Shown: positions 13,681 to 22,737, numbered from the stretch's first letter. The stretch: DNA of 64,000 nt from Rhodanobacter sp. C03 (GCF_002001175.1 NZ_MUNT01000007.1:62001-126000); one strand, 5' to 3'. The notes: generated by a model not told the origin, from the sequence alone. A program made the numbers and translations.

Positions 13681-16494
13681 ATGCGCAAGATATTGTTGGC
13701 CACGGCCGTGCTGGCTGCCTTGAGTTGTACCGCGGCGATCGCCGCCGACCAGCCGGTCGACGAGGCGCAGGATGCGCAGGCGACGCCGCCCCCCGCGGCA
13801 ACGAAGCTGCAGGAAGTGCTGGTTACCGGTTCGCGCATTCCACGGGCGCAGGTCGAGGGGCCGGCGCCGATTGTCACGATCACCGCGCAGGACATCACCC
13901 GCAACGGCTTTGCCAACGTGACGGACCTGATGGCCTCGCTGACCCAGAATCTGGGCGCGCTGGACACTAACCAGAACACCAACGGCTTCTCGCCCGGCGC
14001 GCAGGCGGTCGATCTGCGCGGGCTTGGACCGAATCACACGCTGGTGCTGGTGAACGGGCGGCGTATCGCCGACTACCCGCAGTCCTACGGCGGCAACAGC
14101 AATTTCACCGATATCTCGAACCTGCCCACCTCGCTGATTGATCGCGTGGAAATTCTCAGTGGCAGTGCCTCGGCGATCTATGGTTCGGATGCGATCTCCG
14201 GAGTGATCAACTTCATCCTGAAGAAGAAGGCCGACGGCACCACGGTGGATTTCCGCGTGGGCGACACGCAGCACGGCGGCGGCGCTTCGCAGCGGCTGCA
14301 GATCTCCAGCGGCTTTTCCAGCGGCCGCTTCGATTCGGTATTCGGCGTGGAGTTCGTCCATCAGCTGCCACTGTGGGCCTACCAGCGCAGTTTCACCGAT
14401 TCGCGCCTGGACGCTCCGGGCGATCCATCCCGGATTGCCGCCAGTCAGGTATTCACCCGCATCGACGAGGACGACAATTACATCGATCCGGGCAAGGCCA
14501 CCTGCGATGCACTGTCTTCGTACGACCGTGGCTCGATCGTCTACGCGTACCGCAGGAATTACGGCTATTACTGCGGCAGCTACAAGGACGTCGGCTACGG
14601 CACCCTGGAGAACGGGCGCAAGGCGGTGAATTTCTACGGCACCGCCAGCTACCACCTGACCGACAACATGGAGGCCTTCCTGGACATCCAGGCGGCCACT
14701 TCGCATCAGGACAGCTACAACACGCCGTTGCAGTGGGAGAACAGCTACCAGCTCAATGGCGACTCCTCGCCGATCCCGTTCTACAACCAGGCCACCGGCC
14801 AGGTGGAGCAGTGGCAGCGCAAATATTTCACGATCGAGGAGAACGGCGGCTTTGGCCCCGGCCTGATCAGGAACATCAACAACACGCTGTCGCTGAACAC
14901 CGGTATCAAGGGCAGCATCCCCGACACGAGCTGGACTTACGAGGCGCTGTTCGGGCACTCGCAGAACGAACTGGAGAGCAAGGAGCCGGCGCTGGTCTCG
15001 GCCAGGGCGCAGGCGCTGTATCTGGGCCCGTCGCTCGGCGTCGACCCCGACAGCGGCTACGACATCTACAACGCACCGATCAGCCGGTTGTATACGCCGC
15101 TCACCGTCGCCCAGTTCCGTTCGATCACGCAGGACTCGATCGATCACGACAAGAGTCGCTCCGAAAACTTCAGCCTGACGATGACGAACACCGATCTGTT
15201 CACCTTGCCGGGCGGCTCGGCAGGTTTCGCCGGCGTGGCCGAATACGGCAACCAGTACTACGGGCTGAAGCCGGATCCGTTGTCGCTGGACGGCAGCTAC
15301 TTCGGCCTGCACAACACCGGCGCGGTGGGTTCGCGCGATCATGTCGGCGTGGGCGGGGAGTTGAGTGCGCCGCTGCTGTCGACGTTGACGCTTACCGCCG
15401 CGGGTCGCTACGACCGCTACCAATACGGCTCCACCACGGCGGGCAAGTTCACCTACTCGCTGGGCATCGAATACCGCCCGTTTGACAGCCTGTTGTTACG
15501 CGGCTCGGCCGGCACCGGTTTCCGCGCGCCGGATCTTTCCTATCTGTATGCCGGGCTCAGTGGCTCGAGCTCAAGTGGCACCGATTACTACCTGTGCCGC
15601 CGCGATGAACCGGAGTCCGGTCCCGACTACTACGACGACTGCAGCAATGGCGATGTGGGCTTCAACGGCCGCAGCCACGGCAGCACCGCGCTGAAAGACG
15701 AAACCAGCAAGTCGTTCACCTACGGCTTCGTCTACTCGCCGATCCACAACCTGGACATCAGTGCGGACTACTACATCATCAAGTTGAACAACGAGGTGGA
15801 GTACCAGGACAGCGACACCATCCTGCGCGAGGAGGCCGATTGCCGGCTGGGTCAGAACGCTGCCGGCGTGCCGGTCGACATCAATTCCGCGTTGTGCCAG
15901 CAGGTGTTGAGCCAGGTGGTGCGCAACTCGCCGACGGCGTCGAATAATCCGGATGGCATCACCTCGGTGCTGGTGTTGCCGATCAATGCCGCGGTGGATC
16001 GTACGTCCGGGGTGGACTTCAACACGCATTACCTGCTCGAAACGCCGCGCGCGGGCTCGTTCGATTTCAATCTCGGGCTCACCTATGTCGCTACCCACAA
16101 GGTGCAGTTGTTCAAGGGCGATCCCGTGGTGAACGAGCTCACCGACCTGTACGACTATGTGATACCGCGCAGCAAGGCCAGTTACTCGGTAGCCTGGACG
16201 CTGGGCAAGCTCACCACCACCGTGCATGGCTCGCGCCTGGGCGGCCTGCCCAACTACGACGGCACGCAGCGGCTCGCTCCTACCTTCGTTTACAACGGCT
16301 CGCTCAACTACCGCTTCACGCCACGCGCCTCGCTGACGTTTGTGGTGGACAACCTGTTCGACAAGAAGCCGGCGCCGGACAGCACCTGGACCAGCTATCC
16401 GTATTACTCGCGCAGCTGGTTCAGCCCGGTCGGTCGCGCCTACTTCGTCGAATTCAACTACCGCTTCGGTGGCAGCGACAGCAAGGGCCGCTGA
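13681..16494 (+). CDS. TonB-dependent receptor
   Basis: 937 residues. Signal peptide 1-22 (MRKILLATAVLAALSCTAAIAA), TonB-box-like EVLVTGSRI (about 43-51), plug domain (about 55-170: DLMASLTQNLG, GLGPNHTLVLVNGRRIADYP, RVEILSGSASAIYGSDAISGVINFILKK) and a 22-strand beta-barrel ending in AYFVEFNYRF plus a short tail. Three cysteine pairs (in YDRGSIVYAYRR..YYCGS, YYLCRRDEP..DDCSNG and EADCRLG..ALCQQ) lie in predicted outer loops and may form disulfides. An ATG four codons upstream is the alternative start. Divergent from a secreted cyanophycinase (207 bases apart), suggesting uptake of its products; the substrate is unproven. Confidence 0.9.
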   Translation: MRKILLATAVLAALSCTAAIAADQPVDEAQDAQATPPPAATKLQEVLVTGSRIPRAQVEGPAPIVTITAQDITRNGFANVTDLMASLTQNLGALDTNQNTNGFSPGAQAVDLRGLGPNHTLVLVNGRRIADYPQSYGGNSNFTDISNLPTSLIDRVEILSGSASAIYGSDAISGVINFILKKKADGTTVDFRVGDTQHGGGASQRLQISSGFSSGRFDSVFGVEFVHQLPLWAYQRSFTDSRLDAPGDPSRIAASQVFTRIDEDDNYIDPGKATCDALSSYDRGSIVYAYRRNYGYYCGSYKDVGYGTLENGRKAVNFYGTASYHLTDNMEAFLDIQAATSHQDSYNTPLQWENSYQLNGDSSPIPFYNQATGQVEQWQRKYFTIEENGGFGPGLIRNINNTLSLNTGIKGSIPDTSWTYEALFGHSQNELESKEPALVSARAQALYLGPSLGVDPDSGYDIYNAPISRLYTPLTVAQFRSITQDSIDHDKSRSENFSLTMTNTDLFTLPGGSAGFAGVAEYGNQYYGLKPDPLSLDGSYFGLHNTGAVGSRDHVGVGGELSAPLLSTLTLTAAGRYDRYQYGSTTAGKFTYSLGIEYRPFDSLLLRGSAGTGFRAPDLSYLYAGLSGSSSSGTDYYLCRRDEPESGPDYYDDCSNGDVGFNGRSHGSTALKDETSKSFTYGFVYSPIHNLDISADYYIIKLNNEVEYQDSDTILREEADCRLGQNAAGVPVDINSALCQQVLSQVVRNSPTASNNPDGITSVLVLPINAAVDRTSGVDFNTHYLLETPRAGSFDFNLGLTYVATHKVQLFKGDPVVNELTDLYDYVIPRSKASYSVAWTLGKLTTTVHGSRLGGLPNYDGTQRLAPTFVYNGSLNYRFTPRASLTFVVDNLFDKKPAPDSTWTSYPYYSRSWFSPVGRAYFVEFNYRFGGSDSKGR

Positions 16495-16507
16495 CTCGAC
16501 AAGCTGC

Positions 16508-16538
16508 CGTCATCAGCCGCCTATGGCGGCTGATGACG
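16508..16538. terminator. bidirectional terminator hairpin
   Basis: Perfect 14-base inverted repeat CGTCATCAGCCGCC-TAT-GGCGGCTGATGACG between the convergent receptor gene and DUF4142 gene. The T-tracts are short on both sides. Confidence 0.75.
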
Positions 16539-16558
16539 TTTCCGCAAGTCGCACCTGT

Positions 16559-17224
16559 TCAGTGCTTGACGGCTGGTGTCGGCGCAACGCTGGCTGGTGG
16601 CGTGGTCGTCGGGGCGGCAACCGGCATATTGCTCATGGGATCGTTCGCCATGGCCTTGGTGGTTTGATCCATGGCCTTGTCGCGCGCGTCAGGTATCGCC
16701 GCCAGTTTCTTCGCCAGCTGCAGGTGGGTCGTGAGCGTAGGCAGCGTGGCCTGCGCGAACTGGCGTACCTCCGGGTCTTTCGCCTGCTTGCCTTCTTGCG
16801 TGAACATCTTCACGGCTTGCTGGTGATCCTTGACCATGTCCTTCGTCCACGCCTGATCAAACGCACTACCGCTTTTCGCCTGCAGATCCTTGCTCTCTTT
16901 CTGGGCATCCGACGAGGGATCGCCGGGCAACGTCACCTGCTTGTTCTGGGCCAGCGTTTTCAGCTGGTCGTTGGCCTTGCTGTGGTCATCGACGATGCGC
17001 TGCGCGAGCTGCTTAACCTGCGCATCGGAAGACTTGTCCAGCGCCAGCTGACCCAGCTGCACTTCGGCCAGACCAGCGGCGGCGGCATGCTGCATGAACG
17101 CACTGTCGGTCGCGTTGGTCGCGCTTTTTGCGCCGGATGGTCCATCGGATTGGGCCATGGCGGCGCAAGCCATGCTTGCCAGCAGTGTGCTGCCGAGTGC
17201 CTGCCAGAGGTGTCGCGTCGTCAT
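16559..17224 (-). CDS. DUF4142 family periplasmic protein
   Basis: 221 residues: a signal peptide (to about AMAQSDG), then a helical DUF4142 (ferritin-like four-helix) domain about 45-185 with FMQHAAAAGLAEVQLGQLAL and several QLAQRIVDDHSKANDQLKTLAQ-type heptads, and an Ala/Pro/Thr-rich tail. DUF4142 proteins are periplasmic, of unknown function, and often stress-induced in Xanthomonadales and rhizobia. The start at 17224 gives a canonical signal peptide (MTTRHLWQALGSTLLASMACA); a longer frame upstream has no signal. Monocistronic. Confidence 0.83.
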   Translation of the reverse strand: MTTRHLWQALGSTLLASMACAAMAQSDGPSGAKSATNATDSAFMQHAAAAGLAEVQLGQLALDKSSDAQVKQLAQRIVDDHSKANDQLKTLAQNKQVTLPGDPSSDAQKESKDLQAKSGSAFDQAWTKDMVKDHQQAVKMFTQEGKQAKDPEVRQFAQATLPTLTTHLQLAKKLAAIPDARDKAMDQTTKAMANDPMSNMPVAAPTTTPPASVAPTPAVKH

Positions 17225-17403
17225 GTCGGTGTGCTCTTTCGATGGCTGGTAGTCGATGAGAGCGGATGGACCGAAAAAGGTTTGTGATGACTGCATAGGC
17301 CCACGCGACTTGGCTGAATAATTCAAAACACCCTTAACAGCTTTATCGCAAATCCTGCACTTCTGCGCCTGCAGGCTTGGCAGATCGACGCGAGGGCCGG
17401 ATC

Positions 17404-17655
17404 ATGGAAACACTCTACGTGGTGCAAAGCTTTCACGAGGTGGATGGCGCCGTCCTGCCCGAAAAGCCGGTGCTGCACGGTATGGAGGCGCTCGCGCGTC
17501 GCAGTGGCGAGCAGCTCGCCATGCAATGCGAAGGCGTACTGGTGTATGCGCAGGGCGCGGATACGGATCGGGGCGAGTATTCGGATCCGGTCATTCTGGC
17601 GAAATACGGCCGCGTGCCGGACCCGCAGAAGCAGGGCCTGTATAGCTACCGCTGA
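17404..17655 (+). CDS. small protein of unknown function
   Basis: 83 residues, soluble and acidic to neutral, beginning METLYVVQSFHEVDG and ending QKQGLYSYR. No membrane span, signal peptide or recognisable motif. A GAGGG eight bases before the ATG supports the start, and codon use matches its neighbours. The first half looks like a single beta-alpha unit. Probably a real small gene conserved among relatives, but I cannot name it. Confidence 0.6.
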   Translation: METLYVVQSFHEVDGAVLPEKPVLHGMEALARRSGEQLAMQCEGVLVYAQGADTDRGEYSDPVILAKYGRVPDPQKQGLYSYR

Positions 17656-18407
17656 GCAAGGGCGCGGTATCTGCGCGGCCGAACGTGGCGATTGTCCACG
17701 GCAGCGATTGCCCAGGAAAGCGCGACGCTGCGCACGGCGTAAAAACTTGCTACGATCGGTTCGGCGGCTGCACGGGGGCAGCCGGGGGTAATGACATGCA
17801 AACGCTTATTGCGCACTCCGCCTTCTGGCGGGCTGTGTCGCTGTTTGCAGGGATGCTGATGGGGAAAATCGCACGGGATACCAGGCCAGCAGGCGTGGCT
17901 ATTTGTGGCGAGCTTGTAACTTGGTGTTCGGGCGCGCAATCGCGCCGCGAGGATGAACTGGCACGAAGTCGCCAGACTGAATCCAGCTGAGTCATGTGGC
18001 AAGTTCCAGCGCGATGGAATGCGGTTCGCTAGTTACCGCTGTTTGGCGATGGGCGAAATGATTTGGTGTAGGCGGCAGCATATTGCCGGGTCGCTACGCG
18101 GCAGGCCGTCGAAGTACGCCGGCCGGCTGCGTAAGGGGAATTCGATAACACTCTTCTGCCGGATTGCTGCAGCGCTGGTGGTTATTGGTGACTAGGCGCG
18201 GCTCGCGCGGCGGCGGTGATCCCATTCCGGTAAACTCCGCCAGTTCGCAATGCGGCATGTCGCGAACGCCTTTTCACGGAGACGGCGGCAATTCGACCGG
18301 GATGAACGGTGCGGACCGTGTTTGCTGGCTGTCGCCGCTATACCGGCATGGCGTCGCGATGGTTCAAGCCTGCGCCGGTCGGATGCCACAGGCAGGTAGA
18401 CAAGTTC
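17656..18407. other. 750-base stretch without a convincing gene
   Basis: Only short overlapping open frames with no SD site, domain or signal. There is a small hairpin CGGCTGC-ACGGG-GCAGCCG (about 17764-17782) followed by GGGGTAATGAC. Base composition is slightly less GC-biased than the flanking genes. It may be decayed sequence, a long 5' region of arginase, or an RNA gene that I cannot classify. Confidence 0.4.
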
Positions 18408-19322
18408 ATGAACAAGCAGACCGTTTCACTGATCGGCGTGCCGACCGACATTGGCGCCGGGCATCGCGGTGCCGCGATGGGGCCAGAAGCGCTGCGCGTG
18501 GCCAACCTGGCAGCCAGGCTGGAACGCCGCGGACTGACCGTGATCGACCGCGGCAACCTGCAGGGACCGCTCAATCCATGGCAGCCGCCTACGCATGGCT
18601 ACCGTCACCTGGATGAAGTGGTGGCCTGGAATACGGCCGTCTATACGGCTGTTCACCAGGAGCTTCAAACAGGGCGCCTCCCGATCATGCTGGGTGGCGA
18701 TCACTGCCTGGCGATCGGTTCGATCTCGGCGGTGGCGCGTCATTGTCACGACGCAGGCAAGCGGCTGCGCGTGCTGTGGCTGGATGCGCACACCGACTTC
18801 AATACCGCGCAGGCCACGCCGTCGGGCAATATCCATGGCATGCCGGTGGCCTGCCTGTGCGGCACCGGACCGGCCGAACTCACGGGACTCAGTGGCAGCA
18901 CGCCGGCAACGACACCTGATGTTTTCCGCTATATCGGCATCCGCTCGGTGGACGAGGGTGAAAAGCAGCTGGTGCGCGAGGCGAGCATGAGCGTGTTCGA
19001 CATGCGCCGCATCGATGAGATCGGCATGAAGGGCGTGATGGAAGAGGCGCTGGCCGGCGTCGACGGAAATACCCATCTGCACGTGAGCTTCGATGTGGAT
19101 TTCCTCGATCCCAGCATCGCCCCCGGCGTCGGCACCACCGTGCGTGGTGGCCCGGATTACCGTGAGGCGCAGTTGTGCATGGAGATGATCGCCGATACCG
19201 GCTGCATGGCGTCGCTGGACATCGTCGAGCTGAACCCGGCCTACGACAAGCGCAATCAGACCGCCAAGCTGGCGGTGGACCTGGTCGAATCGCTGTTTGG
19301 CAAATCCACGCTGCTGCGCTGA
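18408..19322 (+). CDS. rocF: arginase
   Basis: 304 residues, typical of bacterial arginases. It hydrolyses L-arginine to ornithine and urea with a binuclear manganese site. Ligands visible: H99 in GGDHCLAIG, D126/H128/D130 in WLDAHTDFN, and D229/D231 in SFDVDFLDP. It could in principle be an agmatinase-type ureohydrolase, but SGNIHGMP and the C-terminal ELNPAYDKRNQTA favour arginase. The start at 18408 gives the family N-terminus NKQTVSLIGVPTDIGAG. trpS follows 34 bases downstream on the same strand, so they may be co-transcribed. It could dispose of arginine released from cyanophycin. Confidence 0.92.
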   Translation: MNKQTVSLIGVPTDIGAGHRGAAMGPEALRVANLAARLERRGLTVIDRGNLQGPLNPWQPPTHGYRHLDEVVAWNTAVYTAVHQELQTGRLPIMLGGDHCLAIGSISAVARHCHDAGKRLRVLWLDAHTDFNTAQATPSGNIHGMPVACLCGTGPAELTGLSGSTPATTPDVFRYIGIRSVDEGEKQLVREASMSVFDMRRIDEIGMKGVMEEALAGVDGNTHLHVSFDVDFLDPSIAPGVGTTVRGGPDYREAQLCMEMIADTGCMASLDIVELNPAYDKRNQTAKLAVDLVESLFGKSTLLR

Positions 19323-19356
19323 TTGCACTGGCCCGAAGACATTACAAGCGAATCCT

Positions 19357-20721
19357 ATGCAGACTCGAGTTCTCACCGGCATCACCACCACCGGTACCCC
19401 GCACCTGGGCAATTACGTGGGTGCGATCCGCCCGGCCGTCGAAGCCAGCCGGCGCGCTGATGTCGATGCGTTCTACTTCATGGCTGACTACCACGCGCTG
19501 ATCAAGAGCGACGACGCGGCGCGGATCGAGCGCTCGCGGTTGGAGATTGCCGCGACCTGGCTGGCTGCTGGACTGGATCCGCAACGCGTTACGTTCTACC
19601 GGCAGTCGGATATTCCGGAGATTCCCGAGCTGACCTGGTTCCTCACCTGCGTCGCCGCCAAGGGCATGCTGAACCGCGCGCACGCCTACAAGGCGGCGGT
19701 GGACCGTAATACGGAGACCGGCGAGGACGCCGACGCCGGCATCACCGCCGGCCTGTACATGTATCCGGTGCTGATGGCAGCTGACATCCTCGCGTTCGAC
19801 GCGCACAAGGTGCCGGTGGGTCGCGACCAGATCCAGCATATCGAGATGGCACGCGACCTCGGCCAGCGCTTCAACCATATCCATGGCCGCGAGTTCTTCG
19901 TGTTGCCCGAAGCGCTGATCGAGGAGCAGGTGGCGACCTTGCCTGGGCTCGATGGCCGCAAGATGTCCAAGAGTTACGACAACACGATTCCGCTGTTCGC
20001 TGGTGGCAAGAAACAGTTGCGCGAGACGATCATGCGCATCGTCACCGACTCGCGTCTGCCGGGCGAGCCGAAGGATCCGGAAAGTGCTTCGCTGTTCACC
20101 ATCTTTCGTGCGTTTGCCAACGAGACCGAGACGGCGGCGTTCCGCCAGGCCCTGCTGGACGGCCTCGGCTGGGGCGACGCGAAGCAGGTGCTGTACGAAC
20201 GGGTCGAGGCCGATGTGGCGCCGATGCGTGAACGCTACGAAGCATTCATGACCGATCCCGCCGCCATCGAGGCGATCCTGCAGCAGGGCGCGCAGAAGGC
20301 GCGCGCGATCGCCACGCCGAAGCTTGCCGCTTTGCGTGATGCGCTGGGGCTGCGTTCGGCCAGTACCTCGGCGACCAGCGCGGCCTCGCCGAAGACGGTC
20401 ACGAAGCAGGACAAAATGCCGCGCTTCGCCAGTTTCCGCGATGCCGATGGTAACTTCCGCTTTCGCCTGTTCTCCGCGGAAGGCGAGGAGTTGCTGCTGT
20501 CGATCCCGTTCGCCGATCCGAAGGCGGCTGGCACGCTGCAGAAGCGCCTCAAGACGCTGGGTGCCGCCGGTGCCGTGCTGCAGATCCAGCCGCAGGGCAT
20601 GACCCTGGATCTGGATGGTAAGCAGGTTGCCAGCACGCCCGACTATCGCGACGAGCAGTCGCGTGACGAGGCACTGGGGCAACTGCGCCAGGCGCTGGAT
20701 CAGCTCGCTGCGCAGGATTGA
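19357..20721 (+). CDS. trpS: tryptophan--tRNA ligase with C-terminal extension
   Basis: 454 residues, against about 334 in E. coli. Class I synthetase motifs: HIGH equivalent TPHLGNY (from 14) and KMSKS at 202-206. Catalytic core about 1-333. The remaining 120 residues consist of a Ser/Thr/Ala linker and a domain starting near 354 (PRFASFRDADGNFRFRLFSAEGEELLLSIPF) that looks like a DUF1508/YegP-type beta module, then a helical end. Long TrpS proteins occur in Xanthomonadales, so this is not an assembly fusion. The ATG at 19357 gives the canonical start MQTRVLTGITTTG. Confidence 0.93.
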   Translation: MQTRVLTGITTTGTPHLGNYVGAIRPAVEASRRADVDAFYFMADYHALIKSDDAARIERSRLEIAATWLAAGLDPQRVTFYRQSDIPEIPELTWFLTCVAAKGMLNRAHAYKAAVDRNTETGEDADAGITAGLYMYPVLMAADILAFDAHKVPVGRDQIQHIEMARDLGQRFNHIHGREFFVLPEALIEEQVATLPGLDGRKMSKSYDNTIPLFAGGKKQLRETIMRIVTDSRLPGEPKDPESASLFTIFRAFANETETAAFRQALLDGLGWGDAKQVLYERVEADVAPMRERYEAFMTDPAAIEAILQQGAQKARAIATPKLAALRDALGLRSASTSATSAASPKTVTKQDKMPRFASFRDADGNFRFRLFSAEGEELLLSIPFADPKAAGTLQKRLKTLGAAGAVLQIQPQGMTLDLDGKQVASTPDYRDEQSRDEALGQLRQALDQLAAQD

Positions 20722-20756
20722 TGCGCAGCGGCTCAAGCCGACGGAGTGATTGATCG

Positions 20757-21080
20757 ATGCGTTACCTCGCCATCCTGTTGCTGGCCCCGTGGCTGCTGAT
20801 CCTGTGCTGGGCCTACTGGGCTTATCCGAAAAGCCTCCCGCGTACCTCGGGCCGGCGCATTTTCGATTTCGTGGCCTTGCTGCTGGCGATGATCGGCGCG
20901 GCGCAATGCGCGGTGATCGGCTTCGACATGGTCGAGCTGCCGCCGGTCGACCAGTTTGGCCGTGCGAGCGGAGGCATCTGGCAGCAGGTGTTGCCCGCGC
21001 TGTATGGCTACGGTGCGTTTGCCGTGGTGCTGGTGCTGGCGATGTTGTTGCGTCACGTGTGCTGGGGACGGCGTCGCTGA
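20757..21080 (+). CDS. small membrane protein of unknown function
   Basis: 107 residues with three predicted spans (about 3-23, 38-57, 80-101) separated by short polar loops; the second loop, VELPPVDQFGRASGGIWQQV, is probably periplasmic. No domain recognised. GGAG lies 10 bases before the ATG. It follows trpS by 35 bases and may be co-transcribed. Confidence 0.65.
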   Translation: MRYLAILLLAPWLLILCWAYWAYPKSLPRTSGRRIFDFVALLLAMIGAAQCAVIGFDMVELPPVDQFGRASGGIWQQVLPALYGYGAFAVVLVLAMLLRHVCWGRRR

Positions 21081-21092
21081 TTCTGGCTGGCG

Positions 21093-21476
21093 TCAGTCCC
21101 AGCGATGGAGGTGAGGCCCGAAGGCATCGCGCTGCGGGCGCACCACGCAGAAGCGGTGGCCGCTGGGTGCTTCCATCACCCACCAGCGCCCGCGCACGAA
21201 GGACATCCGCTTCGCGCCGAGTCGTTCCAGCCGGCTCACTTCCGCCTCCAGATCATCGGTCTCGATATCCAGATGCACGCGGCTGGGGTGATCCACCCGC
21301 TGCAGCAGGATGATCGGCTCATCCGTGGCGGTTCCCAGTTCAGCGTACTTGCCGTCACCGTCCTGATCGGGATTGGCGACTGGCTTGCCCAACGCCCGGC
21401 TCCAGAACGCGGTGGCCGCCGCGAGATCGTCGCCGCAGCAGTCGAGGACGAGGGTGCTGAGACGGCTGTGGTGCAT
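21093..21476 (-). CDS. VOC superfamily (glyoxalase-like) protein
   Basis: 127 residues with the paired beta-alpha-beta-beta-beta units of the vicinal-oxygen-chelate fold: STLVLDCCGDDLAAATAFWSRALGK at the front and LDIETDDLEAEVSRLERLGAKRMSF..WWVMEAPSGHRFCVVRP at the back. Proteins of this subtype are annotated as glyoxalase or bleomycin-resistance-like; the substrate is unknown. The start at 21476 has GGAG eight bases upstream. Confidence 0.78.
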   Translation of the reverse strand: MHHSRLSTLVLDCCGDDLAAATAFWSRALGKPVANPDQDGDGKYAELGTATDEPIILLQRVDHPSRVHLDIETDDLEAEVSRLERLGAKRMSFVRGRWWVMEAPSGHRFCVVRPQRDAFGPHLHRWD

Positions 21477-21552
21477 GATGATCTCCGCTGAATTCGGCGC
21501 GTTCCTTCTACGCCAACACGCGTGAACCCGGCGCAATGCGAGAATAGCTTCC

Positions 21553-22071
21553 ATGATGCCGCTCAAATATCTCCAGGCGTACCCTGCAACCTTGCAGGAC
21601 AAGGTGCGCCAGCTGATCGCGCAGCAGCGCCTCGGCGAGCATCTGGCAAAACGCTACCCGGATCGCCATGCGGTGCAGAGCGACAAGGCGCTGTACGCCT
21701 ATACGATGGATCTGAAGCAGCAGTACCTGAAAAATGCGCCAGGCATCGACAAGGTGCTGTACGACAGCAAACTCGATGTGGTGCGCAACGCGCTCGGGCT
21801 GCATACCGCGATCTCGCGCGTGCAGGGCGGCAAACTCAAGGCCAAGAAGGAAATCCGTGTGGCGGCGCTGTTCAAGGTTGCTGCGCCTGAATTCCTGCAG
21901 ATGATCGTGGTGCATGAACTGGCGCACCTGAAAGAGCAGGATCACAACAAGGCGTTCTACCAGCTGTGCCAGTACATGCTGCCGGACTACCATCAATGGG
22001 AGTTCGATCTGCGCGTTTATCTGACCTGGCGCGAACTGCCACCCGCGGTCGATGCGGACAATCGAGAATGA
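21553..22071 (+). CDS. YgjP-like metallopeptidase domain protein
   Basis: 172 residues. The zinc site H121-E122-x-x-H125 (VVHELAHLKEQDHNKAFY, third ligand probably H131) defines the YgjP/DUF45 family, related to WLM/SprT-type gluzincins. Substrate unknown. Two consecutive ATGs open the frame; the first is used. It overlaps the next gene by four bases (ATGA), so the two form a coupled pair. Confidence 0.82.
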   Translation: MMPLKYLQAYPATLQDKVRQLIAQQRLGEHLAKRYPDRHAVQSDKALYAYTMDLKQQYLKNAPGIDKVLYDSKLDVVRNALGLHTAISRVQGGKLKAKKEIRVAALFKVAAPEFLQMIVVHELAHLKEQDHNKAFYQLCQYMLPDYHQWEFDLRVYLTWRELPPAVDADNRE

Positions 22072-22727
22072 CAATGGATAGTGCGGCGCTACAGAAATAC
22101 CTGCTGCGGTTGTTCGAGCGGCATGATGTCGAACTGGAGGCGGACGAAGACGGCTGGCTGGTCACCGATGACGATTTCCCCGCGATTCGCGCCGAGTGGC
22201 ATGAGGGCAGCGCAGGTGAGCCGGGTCGCCTCGATGTCGACGTGGTACTGAGCGAGGAGCGCCGCATCGAGGAGAGTTTCGCCGGTATTGGCAACGGCGA
22301 TGCCGGTTGTCGCGATGCCTTGCATACGTTCGAGATGAATGTTTTTCATCTGCTGCTGGCCGCCTGCTGGTACGTCACCGACGACCGCAAGATGCGGATC
22401 GCCGCGTGGGAGATCGGTGTGCGCACGTGGGACGTATTCATCGGCCCGTTCACGTTGCGTGGTGCTGACGAAAGCATCGCGGCCATTTCATCAGAAGCGC
22501 TGGAAGCCATCGAAGCTGCATTGAAGCGTGAGGCACTGGCACCGGAGCTGCATTGGCTGCGGCTGGTGCACCAGCACGGGACGGACGGCAATGCGCGCTG
22601 CGAAGCGCTGTTGGATAACGAACCCTGGACCGCAGGAACGCTTGCGCTCGATTCTGTTGCGTGGCCGTTGAGCGGGCACGACTACAGCGCCCGCTGCTTC
22701 ATGCTGCTGGACGTGCGCGACTACTGA
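22068..22727 (+). CDS. protein of unknown function (DUF6348-like)
   Basis: 219 residues, acidic, soluble. The N-terminal 75 residues end in RRIEESFAGIGNGDAG, followed by DALHTFEMNVFHLLLAACWYV; this pattern reminds me of the DUF6348 family but I cannot verify it. No signal peptide or catalytic motif. It starts on the stop of the YgjP-like gene (ATGA), with a second ATG two codons in. Shared regulation with the peptidase is likely. Confidence 0.65.
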   Translation: MTMDSAALQKYLLRLFERHDVELEADEDGWLVTDDDFPAIRAEWHEGSAGEPGRLDVDVVLSEERRIEESFAGIGNGDAGCRDALHTFEMNVFHLLLAACWYVTDDRKMRIAAWEIGVRTWDVFIGPFTLRGADESIAAISSEALEAIEAALKREALAPELHWLRLVHQHGTDGNARCEALLDNEPWTAGTLALDSVAWPLSGHDYSARCFMLLDVRDY

Positions 22728-22737
22728 CCAGCGCCGG

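Noticed and set aside
13510..15423. 637-codon open frame on the minus strand opposite the TonB-dependent receptor
   Set aside because: Shadow of a GC-rich gene: the receptor on the plus strand has a signal peptide, plug motifs and a terminal barrel strand, while the opposite frame gives Arg/Gln/Val-rich sequence without any domain.
17685..18195. Two short plus-strand frames in the gap before arginase
   Set aside because: They overlap each other, lack SD sites and show no domain, signal or coding bias; treated as non-coding.
19342..21183. 613-codon open frame opposite trpS
   Set aside because: Complement of clear trpS motifs; it runs across gene borders and has no SD site or recognisable domain.
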